DNA of 64,000 nucleotides, from the NCBI GenBank assembly GCA_029243485.1, contig JAQWRY010000063.1, forward strand, positions 1-64,000. The letters run 5' to 3'. The stretch comes from Candidatus Binatia bacterium (GTDB taxonomy: Bacteria > Desulfobacterota > Binatia > UBA12015). Below are positions 34,016-43,181 of this stretch, piece after piece. Each line of letters starts with the position of its first letter. Within the stretch, counting starts at the first letter, position 1. Both the position numbers and the translations under genes were made by a program. The notes below the pieces were generated by a model, which saw only the letters and a program-made list of their open reading frames with translations, had not been told where the DNA came from and did no database searches.

Positions 34016-35062
34016 TCAGCGGGAAATCCGGTAGTCGGCAACCTGCACCTCTTCTCCGACATTCGCATAGTCTCCCGCCGCCCGAAGGCTGCGGAACTCC
34101 CCCCACGGGACCGGTCGATAGCGCGGCGCACGACCGGGATCCGGCAGCGGCGCACAGACGGCGTCGTAGCTCGGATTGAAGAAAAACGGCGCGCTGTAGC
34201 GCTCGGTTCGATCGCTGACGACGACGCGATGTAGGGGCGAGCGATACCGGTCGTTCGACCAGACCTGCATCATGTCGCCGATGTTGACGACGAGCGCGCC
34301 CGGAATCGGTTCGACACCCAGCCAGCCGGCATCCGTTCGGACTTGGAGTCCACGCTCATCGGTCTGCGCGACCAGCGTCAGGGCACCGGCGTCGTTGTGC
34401 TGGTTCACTCCGAGCCGGCCTTCGATCGGAAGATCGAGCGTCTCCGGCGACGCCGGGTCGTCGCAAACGGGGTAGTGGTTCAATCGCACGAAGCTCGAGT
34501 GCATCGGCCGGAAGTGAGCCTCGAGGGTCTCCGGCGATGCGTCGAGGCCCGTCGCCATCCCGCCCAGCAGCCGGAGCGCAACACGCTCACACGCCTGGAG
34601 GTACTCCAACATCGCGCAACGGAAACCGGGGAGATCGGTCGGCCAACGATTCGGACCATCCAAGCCGGCGTTCGACGGGTCATCCTCAGGCCGATCGGGA
34701 TGCGGCAGACGGCCGAAGTCGTAAACCTCCTTCCAATCCGGCGTATTCTTGGTGAGCTCCTTGTCGTAGTAGCCCCACGGATGCACCTCGGTGCGGAGCA
34801 CCTCGCGTTTCACGGCGACGGGTTGCTGGAAGAAGCGGTGCATATCGTGCCGGAGCCGATCAATGCGTTCGGCCGCGATCCCGTGGCCGACGATCTGGAA
34901 GAAGCCGATCTCGCGACAAGCGGAGGCGATTTCGTCTACGACGTCGCGCGCGAGCGGGGGGAGAGTAGACTCGCCCTCCCCCGAGCCGAGATCGATCGTG
35001 CGCACGTGGACCACCCGAGCATTGTGATCCGTCAGGTGCTCGGAACGCAATCGACCCGACAT
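34016..35062 (-). CDS. 2OG-Fe(II)/isopenicillin N synthase-like oxygenase
   Basis: A 348-residue cytosolic dioxygenase of the IPNS/plant-type group. The DIOX_N part (IASACREIGFFQIVGHGI) leads to the jelly roll. Iron ligands are HND in VNQHNDAGALT (HxD) and the distal His in YRSPLHRVV; the RxS pair that binds 2-oxoglutarate carboxylate is ERYSAPFF. All key residues are present, so an active hydroxylase or cyclising oxygenase is expected. Substrate unknown. It is divergent from the broken Rieske gene 16 bases away, suggesting the two once shared a control region. Confidence 0.88.
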   Translation of the reverse strand: MSGRLRSEHLTDHNARVVHVRTIDLGSGEGESTLPPLARDVVDEIASACREIGFFQIVGHGIAAERIDRLRHDMHRFFQQPVAVKREVLRTEVHPWGYYDKELTKNTPDWKEVYDFGRLPHPDRPEDDPSNAGLDGPNRWPTDLPGFRCAMLEYLQACERVALRLLGGMATGLDASPETLEAHFRPMHSSFVRLNHYPVCDDPASPETLDLPIEGRLGVNQHNDAGALTLVAQTDERGLQVRTDAGWLGVEPIPGALVVNIGDMMQVWSNDRYRSPLHRVVVSDRTERYSAPFFFNPSYDAVCAPLPDPGRAPRYRPVPWGEFRSLRAAGDYANVGEEVQVADYRISR

Positions 35063-35077
35063 GATAGAGGGCGCTCT

Positions 35078-35815
35078 ATGCCCGAGACGAACGTGCCGCC
35101 GGTTCTTTCTGAAGAGAGACCCGCAAACGCCCAGCTCCCTCTAGAGCGCGCCTTCAGCCTTCCGCCGCAGGCATACACCTCGCATGCGCTCTTCGATCGC
35201 GAGACCGAGCGTGTACTTCGACCCGAGTGGCTCTGCATCGGCCCCGCGGAGCAGGTGGCGAGTCGGTGACTACGCAACGGTCGACCTCCTCGGAGAGAAG
35301 CTCGTCGTCACGCGCGACGAGGCCGGCGAAGTTCCAGTTCTCTCTCGGATCTGCGCGCACCGTGCCGCCAAGATCGTCTCCGGAACGGGGAACGCCGCCG
35401 CGCTTCGGTGCCCGTGCCACTCGTGGGCCTACGGGATCGACGGCGGCGCTCCTCGGCTCGAAGGTCCTCGTCGACAACTTCATGGAGGCGTACCACCACA
35501 TCGCGATCCACCGAGACCTACTGCAGCCGATCTTCCCCGCTCGGCTGTTCCATGTCCCCGACAACCAAGGGCCCTACTCGGTCCTGGCCATGCCTACCAG
35601 ATAGCACACGCCCTCTCCGCCGATCACGAACCTGCCGGGCCACGGCACGCTCGAGGAGTGGCAAAAGAAGCGCCTTCTGGCCGCCGTCGTGTTTCCGTTC
35701 CACCTCTTTCTCGCCCGGACACTCGTCGCTGATCTGGTACCAGCGGACCCCCGAGACGGTGGATCGAGCGGATGGTGCGCGAGCGGTAGCCGGTCGCGCG
35801 AGCGACGTCGTCTCG
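35078..35815 (+). pseudogene. Rieske non-heme iron oxygenase alpha subunit, fragmented
   Basis: Pieces of a ring-hydroxylating-type oxygenase lie in order in three frames. The N-terminus ends WLCIGPAEQVASR and stop. After a one-base shift comes VGDYATVDLLGEKLVVTRDE and the Rieske cluster motif (ICAHR ... CPCHSWAYGIDG). A large deletion jumps to the catalytic-domain iron motif DNFMEAYHHIAIHRD and GPYSVLAMPTR-stop. Further shifts bring FPFHLF and SLIWYQRTPETVDR. Both metal sites can be recognised, but no single product can be made. It stops just before the phosphodiesterase gene. Confidence 0.85.
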
Positions 35816-35824
35816 TCGGCGCGG

Positions 35825-36730
35825 TTAGCGCAAGCCGACGGGCGTCCCGTCGAGGTCCCAAGCCGGGTCTATCTCGATTTCGAGCCACTGGAGCGCAGTC
35901 GCGGCAACGTCCGCGATCGAGGGGGCCGGCTCGATCGTGCCGCTCGCGGCACCGCCACCGGAAACCAGAACGTAGATCGTCTGCTCTGCCGTCGTGATCC
36001 CGCCATGGGAAACGCCGAGACCGCCGTGATCGGTCGACGACAGGATCAGCCAGTCTTCCTCGTCGATCGTGGGCCGCCCACGCAGAGCGTCGAGCACCGT
36101 CCCGATGTGACCATCCGTGATCGCGATGCGCTCGAGGTACTCGGGGATGTCGGGCGAGAATCCGATCGCGTGACCGGTGCCATCGACTTCGTCGAAATGG
36201 AGAAAGAGGAAGTCCGGGTCTCCGTCGCGCAGAAGCGCAGCCGCCTCGGCGGCCACCTCGGCGTCCGTCGGCAGCTGCCGGTCGACGTCGGCGTCGGTCA
36301 GGATGAAGAGGTTGATCGGATCCCAGTGCACGATCGACGCCGTGACGAGCTCCGACTGTGCTGCCTCGATCCGGGTGGTGACCGGCGGGTGCGCGTCGAA
36401 GGCCGGATGCAGGAAGAGGTTCGTCAGCACCTCGTGCTTCTCCGGCAACACACCCGTCAACATCGTCGACCATCCGGGCCCGCTAGACGACGGCGTCACC
36501 GTCTGCGCCGCATACGACACGGCCCCGCCCGCAATCAGCCCATCCAGATTCGGCGTCACCGCGACCTGCAACGCATCCGGCCGCACCCCATCAATCCCGA
36601 TGAGCAAGACCTTCCGCGTTCTCTCGACCGCCGGAGCCCCACCGCCACCATCTGAAACCGATGCCCCATCCCCACACCCAACCACGACCACACAAAGCCC
36701 CACGATCAACCAACCCAACTTCGTCCTCAC
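35825..36730 (-). CDS. Phosphodiesterase/nucleotide pyrophosphatase-like lipoprotein (alkaline phosphatase superfamily)
   Basis: A 301-residue lipoprotein (lipobox CVVVVGC). The metal-binding start LLIGIDGVRPDAL is followed by the nucleophile region TPSSSGPGWSTMLTG, where the Thr/Ser corresponds to the Thr of type I phosphodiesterases. HFDEVDGTGHAIGFS and SSTDHGGLGVSHGG carry the remaining metal ligands. It would hydrolyse phosphodiester or phosphate compounds outside the inner membrane. At about 300 residues it is a short member of the family. A near-palindromic repeat lies 22 bases upstream of its ATG. Confidence 0.85.
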   Translation of the reverse strand: MRTKLGWLIVGLCVVVVGCGDGASVSDGGGGAPAVERTRKVLLIGIDGVRPDALQVAVTPNLDGLIAGGAVSYAAQTVTPSSSGPGWSTMLTGVLPEKHEVLTNLFLHPAFDAHPPVTTRIEAAQSELVTASIVHWDPINLFILTDADVDRQLPTDAEVAAEAAALLRDGDPDFLFLHFDEVDGTGHAIGFSPDIPEYLERIAITDGHIGTVLDALRGRPTIDEEDWLILSSTDHGGLGVSHGGITTAEQTIYVLVSGGGAASGTIEPAPSIADVAATALQWLEIEIDPAWDLDGTPVGLR

Positions 36731-36751
36731 GAGAACTCCTGTCCAGGGGGG

Positions 36752-36840
36752 GGGACGTTGGTTAATCTCGCCGAAAACGTTTAGCGAGACACCCCTCCTC
36801 CGTTCGACTAAACACTTTCGGCGAGACTAACCAACGTCCC
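36752..36840. repeat. Dispersed near-palindromic element, copy 1 (89 bp)
   Basis: Starts GGGACGTTGGTTAATCTCGC and ends with the complementary GAGACTAACCAACGTCCC. The arms pair over about 35 bases with a few mismatches, around a loop of about 15 bases. The same sequence occurs at 53676-53775. In both copies the left inner arm reads CGTTTAG and the right one CTAAACAC, so they share orientation and ancestry. It lies between the phosphodiesterase lipoprotein start and the tRNA-Ala hairpin. Confidence 0.9.
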
Positions 36841-36857
36841 CTCCGACCTCCGAGGCT

Positions 36858-36883
36858 GGAGCCCCGCCTTGCGGCGGGGCTCC
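36858..36883 (-). terminator. Hairpin downstream of tRNA-Ala
   Basis: A perfect 11-bp stem, GGAGCCCCGCC / GGCGGGGCTCC, with a four-base loop that reads GCAA (a GNRA tetraloop) on the minus strand. It begins seven bases after the tRNA 3' end. There is no clear U-run after it, but its position fits termination or 3' trimming of the tRNA transcript. Confidence 0.65.
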
Positions 36884-36890
36884 CCCGGAG

Positions 36891-36963
36891 TGGAGCAGAA
36901 GGGATTTGAACCCTCGACCCCCACGTTGCGAACGTGGTGCTCTCCCAACTGAGCTACTGCCCC
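36891..36963 (-). tRNA. tRNA-Ala (anticodon CGC)
   Basis: A full 73-base cloverleaf on the minus strand. The acceptor GGGGCAG pairs with CTGCTCC, the D arm includes AGCTCAGTTGGGAGAGC, the anticodon stem is CCACG/CGTGG with loop TTCGCAA, and the T arm is GGGTTCAAATCCC. Anticodon CGC reads GCG codons. The G3:U70 wobble pair, the identity element for alanyl-tRNA synthetase, is present. The CCA end is not encoded and must be added. Confidence 0.95.
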
Positions 36964-37071
36964 AGGAGGTGTGAATCCCGGCGGATGGGCGCCGGACTCC
37001 GGAGATCTATCAACGGGCTCTCCCACCTTCAAGATGGGGCCCGAAGGCGGTCCGGCGCCAGGCGACGGAGC

Positions 37072-37476
37072 CTAGCGCGAACTCGCGGACTTTTCGGCTT
37101 GTTCCTGCTCTTCCTTGCAGCGGATGCAGAGAGTCGTGACCGGTCGGACCTGCAAGCGCTTGGCCCCAATCGGCTCTTCGCACTCCTCGCAAAGTCCGAA
37201 GGAGCCCTGCTCGATCCGCTCCATCGCTTCGTCGATCTTGCTGATCAACTTTCGTTCGCGGTCGCGGATGCGGAGTTCGAGATTGCGCTCACTCTCCATC
37301 ACCCCGCGGTCGGTCGGGTCCGGGAAGCCCTCGGCTTCATTGTCGCCCATGTCGTGTGCGGTACGCCCTGCCTCGCCGATGAGCTGTTCTTTGCGCTCTT
37401 CGAGAAGCTCGCGGAAATAGACGAGCTCGTGGGCGGTCAACGCTTCGGCCGCGGGGAAGACATTTCTCTGCAACAC
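37072..37476 (-). CDS. dksA: DksA/TraR-family RNA polymerase-binding factor
   Basis: A 134-residue DksA: a coiled-coil hairpin that enters the RNA polymerase secondary channel, and a C4 zinc finger (LCEECEEPIG ... TLCIRC). The hairpin tip reads GFPDPTDRG; the two Asp of the DxxDxA tip motif are conserved, but the Ala is Gly. It works with ppGpp in the stringent response. The start is GTG, with TTG one codon later as an alternative. It follows thiE by 42 bases on the same strand and precedes tRNA-Ala. Confidence 0.9.
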   Translation of the reverse strand: MLQRNVFPAAEALTAHELVYFRELLEERKEQLIGEAGRTAHDMGDNEAEGFPDPTDRGVMESERNLELRIRDRERKLISKIDEAMERIEQGSFGLCEECEEPIGAKRLQVRPVTTLCIRCKEEQEQAEKSASSR

Positions 37477-37518
37477 GACTACCGAAGCTATCAGCAGGGC
37501 ATTGCGAAGAGAAGTACG

Positions 37519-38145
37519 TTAACGCGACGCGAGCGCTTCCTTGAACGCGCGAACGGAGCCTGACGGATTGTCTGACGACAAAATCGCGCCCATCACCGCA
37601 ACCCCACACGCACCGCATGCAAGGACATCGCCGACGCGTTCGACCGTGATCCCACCGATCGCCACGACCGGGACGTCCGAAGCACGCGAAAATTCTGCAA
37701 GTCTCTCGAGACCTTGCGGTGCGCCATAGCGCTGTTTGCTGGGTGTCTCGAAGATCGGGCCGAAGATGAGATAGTCGGCGCCCGCACTCGCCGCGATCTC
37801 TTCGCGACCGTGAACCGAACGACCGATCAGCGCGCCCGGCCCGACGACCGACCGCGCATTCTCGACGGCCAGACCCGCGCCCGGAAGATGAACTCCGGCG
37901 GCGTTCGCCGCACGTGCGATGTCCGCCCGATCATTCACGAGCACGCGCGTCGTGCCGCCCGCGCAGAGTTCGACGAGTCGTCGCGCCCGCTCGAAAACTC
38001 TGCGGCCATCGAGACCCTTCTCGCGCAACTGGATCGCTCCGACCCCCGCGTGCTCCGCGGCCTGCAACACCTGCCATTCCGCCGCAGCGAAGATTTCGTC
38101 CCCGTCGGGCGCACCGAAACGTTGCCGGTCCGTGACCAGAAGCAA
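37519..38145 (-). CDS. thiE: Thiamine phosphate synthase
   Basis: A 208-residue TIM-barrel enzyme that joins the thiazole phosphate to HMP-pyrophosphate. Family pieces: GAIQLREKGLDGRR (pyrophosphate side), VLVNDRADIARAANAAGVHL, IGRSVHG, FGPIFETPSK and VVAIGGIT. The start is uncertain: TTG at 38145 begins right at LLVTDR, while homologues normally have a few more residues (FDPPLLLVTDR) that here are in frame but lack an ordinary start codon. It lies 23 bases after thiG in the thiS-thiG-thiE operon. Confidence 0.92.
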   Translation of the reverse strand: MLLVTDRQRFGAPDGDEIFAAAEWQVLQAAEHAGVGAIQLREKGLDGRRVFERARRLVELCAGGTTRVLVNDRADIARAANAAGVHLPGAGLAVENARSVVGPGALIGRSVHGREEIAASAGADYLIFGPIFETPSKQRYGAPQGLERLAEFSRASDVPVVAIGGITVERVGDVLACGACGVAVMGAILSSDNPSGSVRAFKEALASR

Positions 38146-38168
38146 CGGCGGGTCGAACGGCGCGTCGG

Positions 38169-38942
38169 TCAGTCGAGCATCCCCTCGATCGGACTCGACG
38201 CCGTGGCGTACAACTTCCGAGCGATCCGCCCGGCGCGGTAGGACAGGCGCCCGGCCTCAACACCCAGGCGCATGGCTTCGGCCATCTTGATCGGGTCGTC
38301 GGCGCCGGCGATCGCAGTGTTCATGAGGACCGCATCACATCCGAGTTCGAGGGCACGCGCTGCGTCGGACGCACAGCCGACGCCCGCGTCCACGATGACG
38401 GGCACCGAGCTCTGCTCGAGGATGATTTTCAGATTGTAGGGATTCCGGATGCCGAGACCGGAACCGATCGGCGCGGCGAGCGGCATGACCGCAGCACAAC
38501 CGATGTCCTCGAGCTTCTTGCAGGTGATCGGGTCGTCCGTGACGTACGGCAGGACGACGAAGCCCTCCTCGACCAGAATCCGCGACGCCTCGATCGTGGC
38601 GGCCACGTCGGGGAAGAGCGTCTTCTCGTCTCCGATGACCTCGATCTTCACGAGGTTCCCGACGCCGGCTTCGCGCGCGAGTCGCGCCGTCCGGATTGCC
38701 TCGTCCGCGGTGTAGCAGCCCGCCGTATTCGGCAGGATCGTGAACTCAGTCGGCGGAACGTGGTCGAGCAGGTTCTCCTTGCCGGGGTCCGTGATGTTCA
38801 CGCGGCGCACCGCAACGGTGACCATCTCGGCGCCGCTCGCGTCGATCGCCCGACGGGTTTCCTCGAAGTCCTTGTACTTGCCGGTGCCAACGATCAGCCG
38901 CGACTTGTAGCTCTTTCCACCGAGAAGGAACGGATCATCCAT
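38169..38942 (-). CDS. thiG: Thiazole synthase
   Basis: A 257-residue ThiG that makes the thiazole ring from deoxyxylulose phosphate, dehydroglycine and the ThiS thiocarboxylate. [18 protein letters not shown], the Schiff-base lysine in [31 protein letters not shown] and [19 protein letters not shown] are all present, and the length is usual. It starts 12 bases after thiS. The glycine oxidase (thiO) or thiH needed for dehydroglycine is not in this operon. Confidence 0.96.
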   Translation of the reverse strand: MDDPFLLGGKSYKSRLIVGTGKYKDFEETRRAIDASGAEMVTVAVRRVNITDPGKENLLDHVPPTEFTILPNTAGCYTADEAIRTARLAREAGVGNLVKIEVIGDEKTLFPDVAATIEASRILVEEGFVVLPYVTDDPITCKKLEDIGCAAVMPLAAPIGSGLGIRNPYNLKIILEQSSVPVIVDAGVGCASDAARALELGCDAVLMNTAIAGADDPIKMAEAMRLGVEAGRLSYRAGRIARKLYATASSPIEGMLD

Positions 38943-38954
38943 GACGCAGGCTCT

Positions 38955-39167
38955 TCATCCACCGCCGACGAATTGTACGACCTCGACGACATCCCCAGCG
39001 GTAAGCTTCGTCGTCGAGTAACTCGGGCGCGGCACGATATCGCGGTTCAATTCGACCGCGACGCGACGGCTCCCGAGACCGAGAACTTCGAGTAAATCCG
39101 TGAGCGAGGAGTCGTCGCGGACATCGCGCGGCTCGCCGTTCAACTGAATCTCCACGAACCAGGACAT
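38955..39167 (-). CDS. thiS: Sulfur carrier protein ThiS
   Basis: A 70-residue beta-grasp protein that ends in VGGG, giving the C-terminal Gly-Gly that is adenylated and thiocarboxylated. Other family features are [11 protein letters not shown] at the start and [12 protein letters not shown] in the middle. First gene of thiS-thiG-thiE. It is divergent from alr with only 52 bases between the starts, too little for a TPP riboswitch plus promoter. Confidence 0.94.
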   Translation of the reverse strand: MSWFVEIQLNGEPRDVRDDSSLTDLLEVLGLGSRRVAVELNRDIVPRPSYSTTKLTAGDVVEVVQFVGGG

Positions 39168-39219
39168 AGTGGCGAGCCCCCGTCTTTACAACCTGGATTC
39201 GGCTCTGGTAGCCGCATGC

Positions 39220-40335
39220 ATGACCCCGCGCGCCGTCTGCACAATCAACCTGGACGCGCTGGCGCACAACCTCGGGGAGATCCGCCGGATCGTCAGCCCC
39301 GACACGAAGGTGTGCGCGGTCGTGAAGTCGAATGCCTACGGCCACGGCGCCGTTCCCGTTTCCCGAGCACTGCTGGGGGCCGGAGCCCACATGCTCGCTG
39401 TGAGCAACTTGGACGAGGCCCGCGAGCTCCGTGAAGCAGGGCTCGTGGTTCCGATTCTCGTCCTGAGCGGCATCGAGCCGGCCCACACGCCGGACGCGAT
39501 CCGCCTGGGCCTGGTCCCGGTCGTCTGGGACACGGGCGACCTCCACGCACTCGCCGCCGAGGTTCCCCCGGGCGCACGTCTCCCCGTCCATTTGAAGTTC
39601 GACACCGGAATGCGCCGCCTGGGCGCCGACGACGCCGGACGCCTCGCCAAGGCGGCCGCGAGCCTCCCCGTGTCGGTGGGCGGCGTTTTCTCGCACCTGG
39701 CCTGCGCCGACCTGCCCGGGCACACCAGCGTCGACGACCAGATCAGCGGGTTCGAGAAGGCCGTTTCCGAGGTCGAGGCCGCGGGGCTCCGACCACAGAT
39801 CAAGCACCTGGCAAACAGCGCCGGCGTCCTCGCCTCTCCGCGCGCCCACTTCGACATGGTTCGGCCAGGTCTCCTGCTATACGGATGCCTTCCGCAGCGC
39901 CGCCCCGACCCGTCGGTACCGTCGCTGGATCTCCGACCAGTCATGGAACTCAAGACCAGAATTCTCCACGTGAAGACGGCCCCTCGCGGCGTCGGCGTCG
40001 GCTACGGCTGGACGTTCGAAACCGAGCGGGAGACCCGGCTCGCCATCGTGCCGGTCGGCTACGGCCAGGGCTACCCCCGCGCACTCTCGAATCGCGGGGA
40101 GGTCTCGGTGCGTGGCAAACGCGCCCCCGTGGCGGGCACGGTCTCCATGGACCACACCACCATCGACGTCACAGAAATCGAAGACGCCCAACCAGGCGAC
40201 GAAGTCACGCTCTGGGGCGGACCCGATGGTCCCGACGTGATGGACCTCGCGGAGCGAGCCGGCACGATCGGCTACGAACTCCTCACCCGCATCGCCCGCG
40301 ACGCACCGCGGATCTACCAAGGAAGGAACGAATGA
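39220..40335 (+). CDS. alr: Alanine racemase
   Basis: A 371-residue PLP enzyme that makes D-alanine for peptidoglycan. The PLP lysine is in AVVKSNAYGHG near the N-terminus; HLKFDTGMRRLG, HLANSAGV and MVRPGLLLYG line the barrel. The C-terminal beta domain supplies the second catalytic residue, in the VPVGYGQGYPR region. VAGTVSMDHTTIDVT is the usual late motif. The ATG at 39220 starts close to the first strand; an in-frame start at 39169 would collide with the thiS promoter. It overlaps purH by four bases. Confidence 0.95.
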   Translation: MTPRAVCTINLDALAHNLGEIRRIVSPDTKVCAVVKSNAYGHGAVPVSRALLGAGAHMLAVSNLDEARELREAGLVVPILVLSGIEPAHTPDAIRLGLVPVVWDTGDLHALAAEVPPGARLPVHLKFDTGMRRLGADDAGRLAKAAASLPVSVGGVFSHLACADLPGHTSVDDQISGFEKAVSEVEAAGLRPQIKHLANSAGVLASPRAHFDMVRPGLLLYGCLPQRRPDPSVPSLDLRPVMELKTRILHVKTAPRGVGVGYGWTFETERETRLAIVPVGYGQGYPRALSNRGEVSVRGKRAPVAGTVSMDHTTIDVTEIEDAQPGDEVTLWGGPDGPDVMDLAERAGTIGYELLTRIARDAPRIYQGRNE

Positions 40336-41891
40336 GCGACAACACACCGATCCGCCGCGCCCTGATCTCGGTGAGCGACAAGGCAGGCATCCTCGAGCTC
40401 GGACAGGGCCTCGCCCAACACGGCGTCGAACTGCTCTCGACTGGCGGTACCGCAAAGATGCTCCGCGAAGCCGGCCTCGCGGTCATCGAAGTCGCCGAGC
40501 ACACCGGCTTCCCCGAGATGCTCGACGGACGCGTTAAGACGCTGCACCCGAAGATCCACGGCGGCCTCCTCGGCCGGCGCGATCTCCCAGAGCACGTCGC
40601 GGCGATGGAGGAACACGGCATCCCGCCCATCGATCTGGTGTGCGTCAATCTCTACCCGTTCAAGGAAGTGACCTCGCGTGGCTGCACGTTCGAGGAAGCG
40701 ATCGAGAACATCGACATCGGCGGCCCTTCGATGCTTCGGTCGGCTGCGAAGAATCACTCCGCCGTGACTGTGCTCACCGACCCGGCCGACTACGCAGTCG
40801 TCCTGGAAGAGATGAAGGCGAACGGGGGCGCGACGACGCTTGCCACCCGCGCGCGCCTCGCCAAGCAGGTGTTCCGCGCGACGGCGGCCTACGACGGAAT
40901 GATCGCCGACTATCTCGGCGGCCAGGACAAGACTGAAGAAGCCCCGTTCGGCGAGACCATGCACCTCGCGCTGCCTCTGGAATCCCATCTTCGGTACGGC
41001 GAGAACCCGCATCAGAAGGCCGCCCTCTTCGGTCGGTTCACCGAGATTCTCGAGCAACTGCACGGCAAGGAGCTCTCGTTCAATAACATCGTCGACATCG
41101 ACTCGGCGCTGCGGTTGATGATGGAGTTCTCGAGCGATCCGCGTGCGGTCGTTGCCATCCTCAAACACAACACGCCCTGCGGCGTGGGCGCCGGAGACTC
41201 GCCCCGCGACGCATACCAGAAGGCGTTCGAGACCGACCCAGAGTCCCCGTTCGGCGGCATCCTCGTCTCGAACCGCACGTGGGATTTGCCGCTGGCCGAA
41301 GCCGTCGACGAGATCTTCACCGAGGTCCTGATCGCTCCGGATTTCACACCGGAAGCCCTCGCCCTTCTCCAGAAGAAAAAGAACCGTCGTCTCATGCGCT
41401 GGCATCAGGATCAGATGCCGACCGAGGAGCTCGACATCCGCGGCGTCGCCGGCGGCTTCCTCGTCCAGGACCGCGACACGAACCTCGAAGACCCCGCCGC
41501 ATCCAAGGTCGCGAGCAAACGTGCTCCTTCTTCTGATGAGCTCGCTGCGATGACGTTCGGCTGGCGCGTCGTGAAGCACGTCAAGTCGAACGCGGTCGTC
41601 CTCGCGGGTCCCGACCGAACGCTCGGCGTCGGCGGAGGACAAACCTCACGCGTCGACTCCGTTCGCATCGCAATCGACAAGGCGAAGCGACGTGAGCTGA
41701 ATCTTCAGGGAAGCGCGCTTGCGAGCGACGCGTTCTTTCCCTTCCCCGACGGCGTCGAACTCGCACTCGATGCCGGCGCGACCGCCATCGTACAACCCGG
41801 CGGCAGCGTGAAAGACGACGACGCGGTCGCCGCCGCCGACGCAAAGGACGCGACGATGGTCATGACCGGCGCGCGCCACTTCCGGCACTAG
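40332..41891 (+). CDS. purH: Bifunctional AICAR transformylase / IMP cyclohydrolase
   Basis: A 519-residue fusion that performs the last two steps of IMP synthesis. The N-terminal cyclohydrolase (MGS-like) shows [28 protein letters not shown] and [16 protein letters not shown]. The transformylase has [13 protein letters not shown], the catalytic pair in [11 protein letters not shown], and [10 protein letters not shown] near the end. Its ATG overlaps the alr stop (ATGA); purD follows after nine bases. Confidence 0.97.
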   Translation: MSDNTPIRRALISVSDKAGILELGQGLAQHGVELLSTGGTAKMLREAGLAVIEVAEHTGFPEMLDGRVKTLHPKIHGGLLGRRDLPEHVAAMEEHGIPPIDLVCVNLYPFKEVTSRGCTFEEAIENIDIGGPSMLRSAAKNHSAVTVLTDPADYAVVLEEMKANGGATTLATRARLAKQVFRATAAYDGMIADYLGGQDKTEEAPFGETMHLALPLESHLRYGENPHQKAALFGRFTEILEQLHGKELSFNNIVDIDSALRLMMEFSSDPRAVVAILKHNTPCGVGAGDSPRDAYQKAFETDPESPFGGILVSNRTWDLPLAEAVDEIFTEVLIAPDFTPEALALLQKKKNRRLMRWHQDQMPTEELDIRGVAGGFLVQDRDTNLEDPAASKVASKRAPSSDELAAMTFGWRVVKHVKSNAVVLAGPDRTLGVGGGQTSRVDSVRIAIDKAKRRELNLQGSALASDAFFPFPDGVELALDAGATAIVQPGGSVKDDDAVAAADAKDATMVMTGARHFRH

Positions 41892-41900
41892 GACGAGCGG

Positions 41901-43181
41901 ATGACCGACATCCTGGTCGTAGGAGGCGGCGGGCGAGAACACGCACTCGTCTGGAAGCTGCGGGCGTCGCCCCGCGTAGGGCGTATACTGTGTGCTCCCG
42001 GCAACGCCGGGATCGCGAAGGATGCAGAGTGCGTAGCGGTCTCCGCCGACGACGTACCCGCGCTCGCCGACCTCGCCGAACGCGAGAAGGTCGACCTCGT
42101 CGTGGTCGGCCCCGAGGCACCGCTCACCGCGGGCCTCGTCGACGAGCTGACCCGTCGTGGCGTCCGGGCGTTCGGCCCGAACCAAGCCGGCGCCGAGCTC
42201 GAGGCCAGCAAGGCGTTCACGAAAGGCCTTCTCGACGAAGCCGGCGTCTCAACCGCCGCGTACGGCACCTTCGAGGACGCGGACGCCGCCCATGCCTACC
42301 TGGACGAGGTCGGCGCGCCGATCGTCGTGAAGGCGGACGGCCTCGCTGCGGGGAAGGGTGTTACCGTTGCGGAGACGCTCGACGAGGCACGGGCCGCCAT
42401 CGACTCGATCATGCGGGACCGGGTGTTCGGCTCTGCGGGCGCCCGCGTCGTGTTGGAAGCCAAACTCGGCGGCGAAGAAGCGTCCTTCATCGCACTGACC
42501 GACGGCCGCACGGTGCTCCCGCTCGCGACCTCGCAGGACCACAAACGAATCGGCGACGGCGACACCGGCCCCAATACCGGCGGCATGGGCGCCTACTCCC
42601 CCGCCCCGGTCGTCACGCCCGAGCTGTTCGAAGAAGTGACAAAGACGGTGCTCGAGCCCGTGGTCGCCACGCTCCGGAAGCGCGGCATCGTGTTCAAAGG
42701 CGTGCTGTACGCCGGGCTCATGATCGAAGACGGCAAGATCGGCGTACTCGAGTTCAACGTCCGCTTCGGCGATCCTGAGTGCCAGCCCCTCCTCATGCGG
42801 CTGCAAACGGATCTCCTCGACTTGATCGATGCCGTCGTCGACGAGCGCCTGCACGAAATCGAACTCGAGTGGGACTCGCGCGCCGCCGCCTGCATCGTCT
42901 TGGCCGCCCCCGGGTACCCGAGCACGCCCGAGAAGGGTGCGACGATCCGTGGGCTCGACGAGGCCGCGGACGTGCCCGACTCCTACGTGTTCCACGCCGG
43001 TACCGGGGCGAGCGGGGGCGAAGTCGTGACCACGGGTGGCCGTGTCCTCGGCGTGACCTCGCTCGGCGAGACGATCGCGAGCGCCGTCGAGCGCGCGTAC
43101 GAGGCCACCGCGAAGATCGAGTTCCCCGGCATGCAGCTTCGCCGGGACATCGGACGGCGCGCGATCGCGCGGGGCGCGTGA
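41901..43181 (+). CDS. purD: Phosphoribosylamine-glycine ligase
   Basis: A 426-residue ATP-grasp enzyme making GAR, the second step of purine synthesis. ILVVGGGGREHALVWKL opens the N domain; GPEAPLTAGLVDEL, VVKADGLAAGKGV (ATP binding), EEASFIALTDG, DHKRIGDGDTGPNTGGMGAYSP and EFNVRFGDPECQ follow in the usual order. It forms an operon with alr, purH and tsaC. Its stop overlaps the tsaC GTG by four bases. Confidence 0.97.
   Translation: MTDILVVGGGGREHALVWKLRASPRVGRILCAPGNAGIAKDAECVAVSADDVPALADLAEREKVDLVVVGPEAPLTAGLVDELTRRGVRAFGPNQAGAELEASKAFTKGLLDEAGVSTAAYGTFEDADAAHAYLDEVGAPIVVKADGLAAGKGVTVAETLDEARAAIDSIMRDRVFGSAGARVVLEAKLGGEEASFIALTDGRTVLPLATSQDHKRIGDGDTGPNTGGMGAYSPAPVVTPELFEEVTKTVLEPVVATLRKRGIVFKGVLYAGLMIEDGKIGVLEFNVRFGDPECQPLLMRLQTDLLDLIDAVVDERLHEIELEWDSRAAACIVLAAPGYPSTPEKGATIRGLDEAADVPDSYVFHAGTGASGGEVVTTGGRVLGVTSLGETIASAVERAYEATAKIEFPGMQLRRDIGRRAIARGA

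Noticed and set aside
39168-39219. TPP riboswitch ahead of thiSGE
   Set aside because: Only 52 bases separate the thiS and alr starts, and no THI-box sequence is visible on the minus strand.
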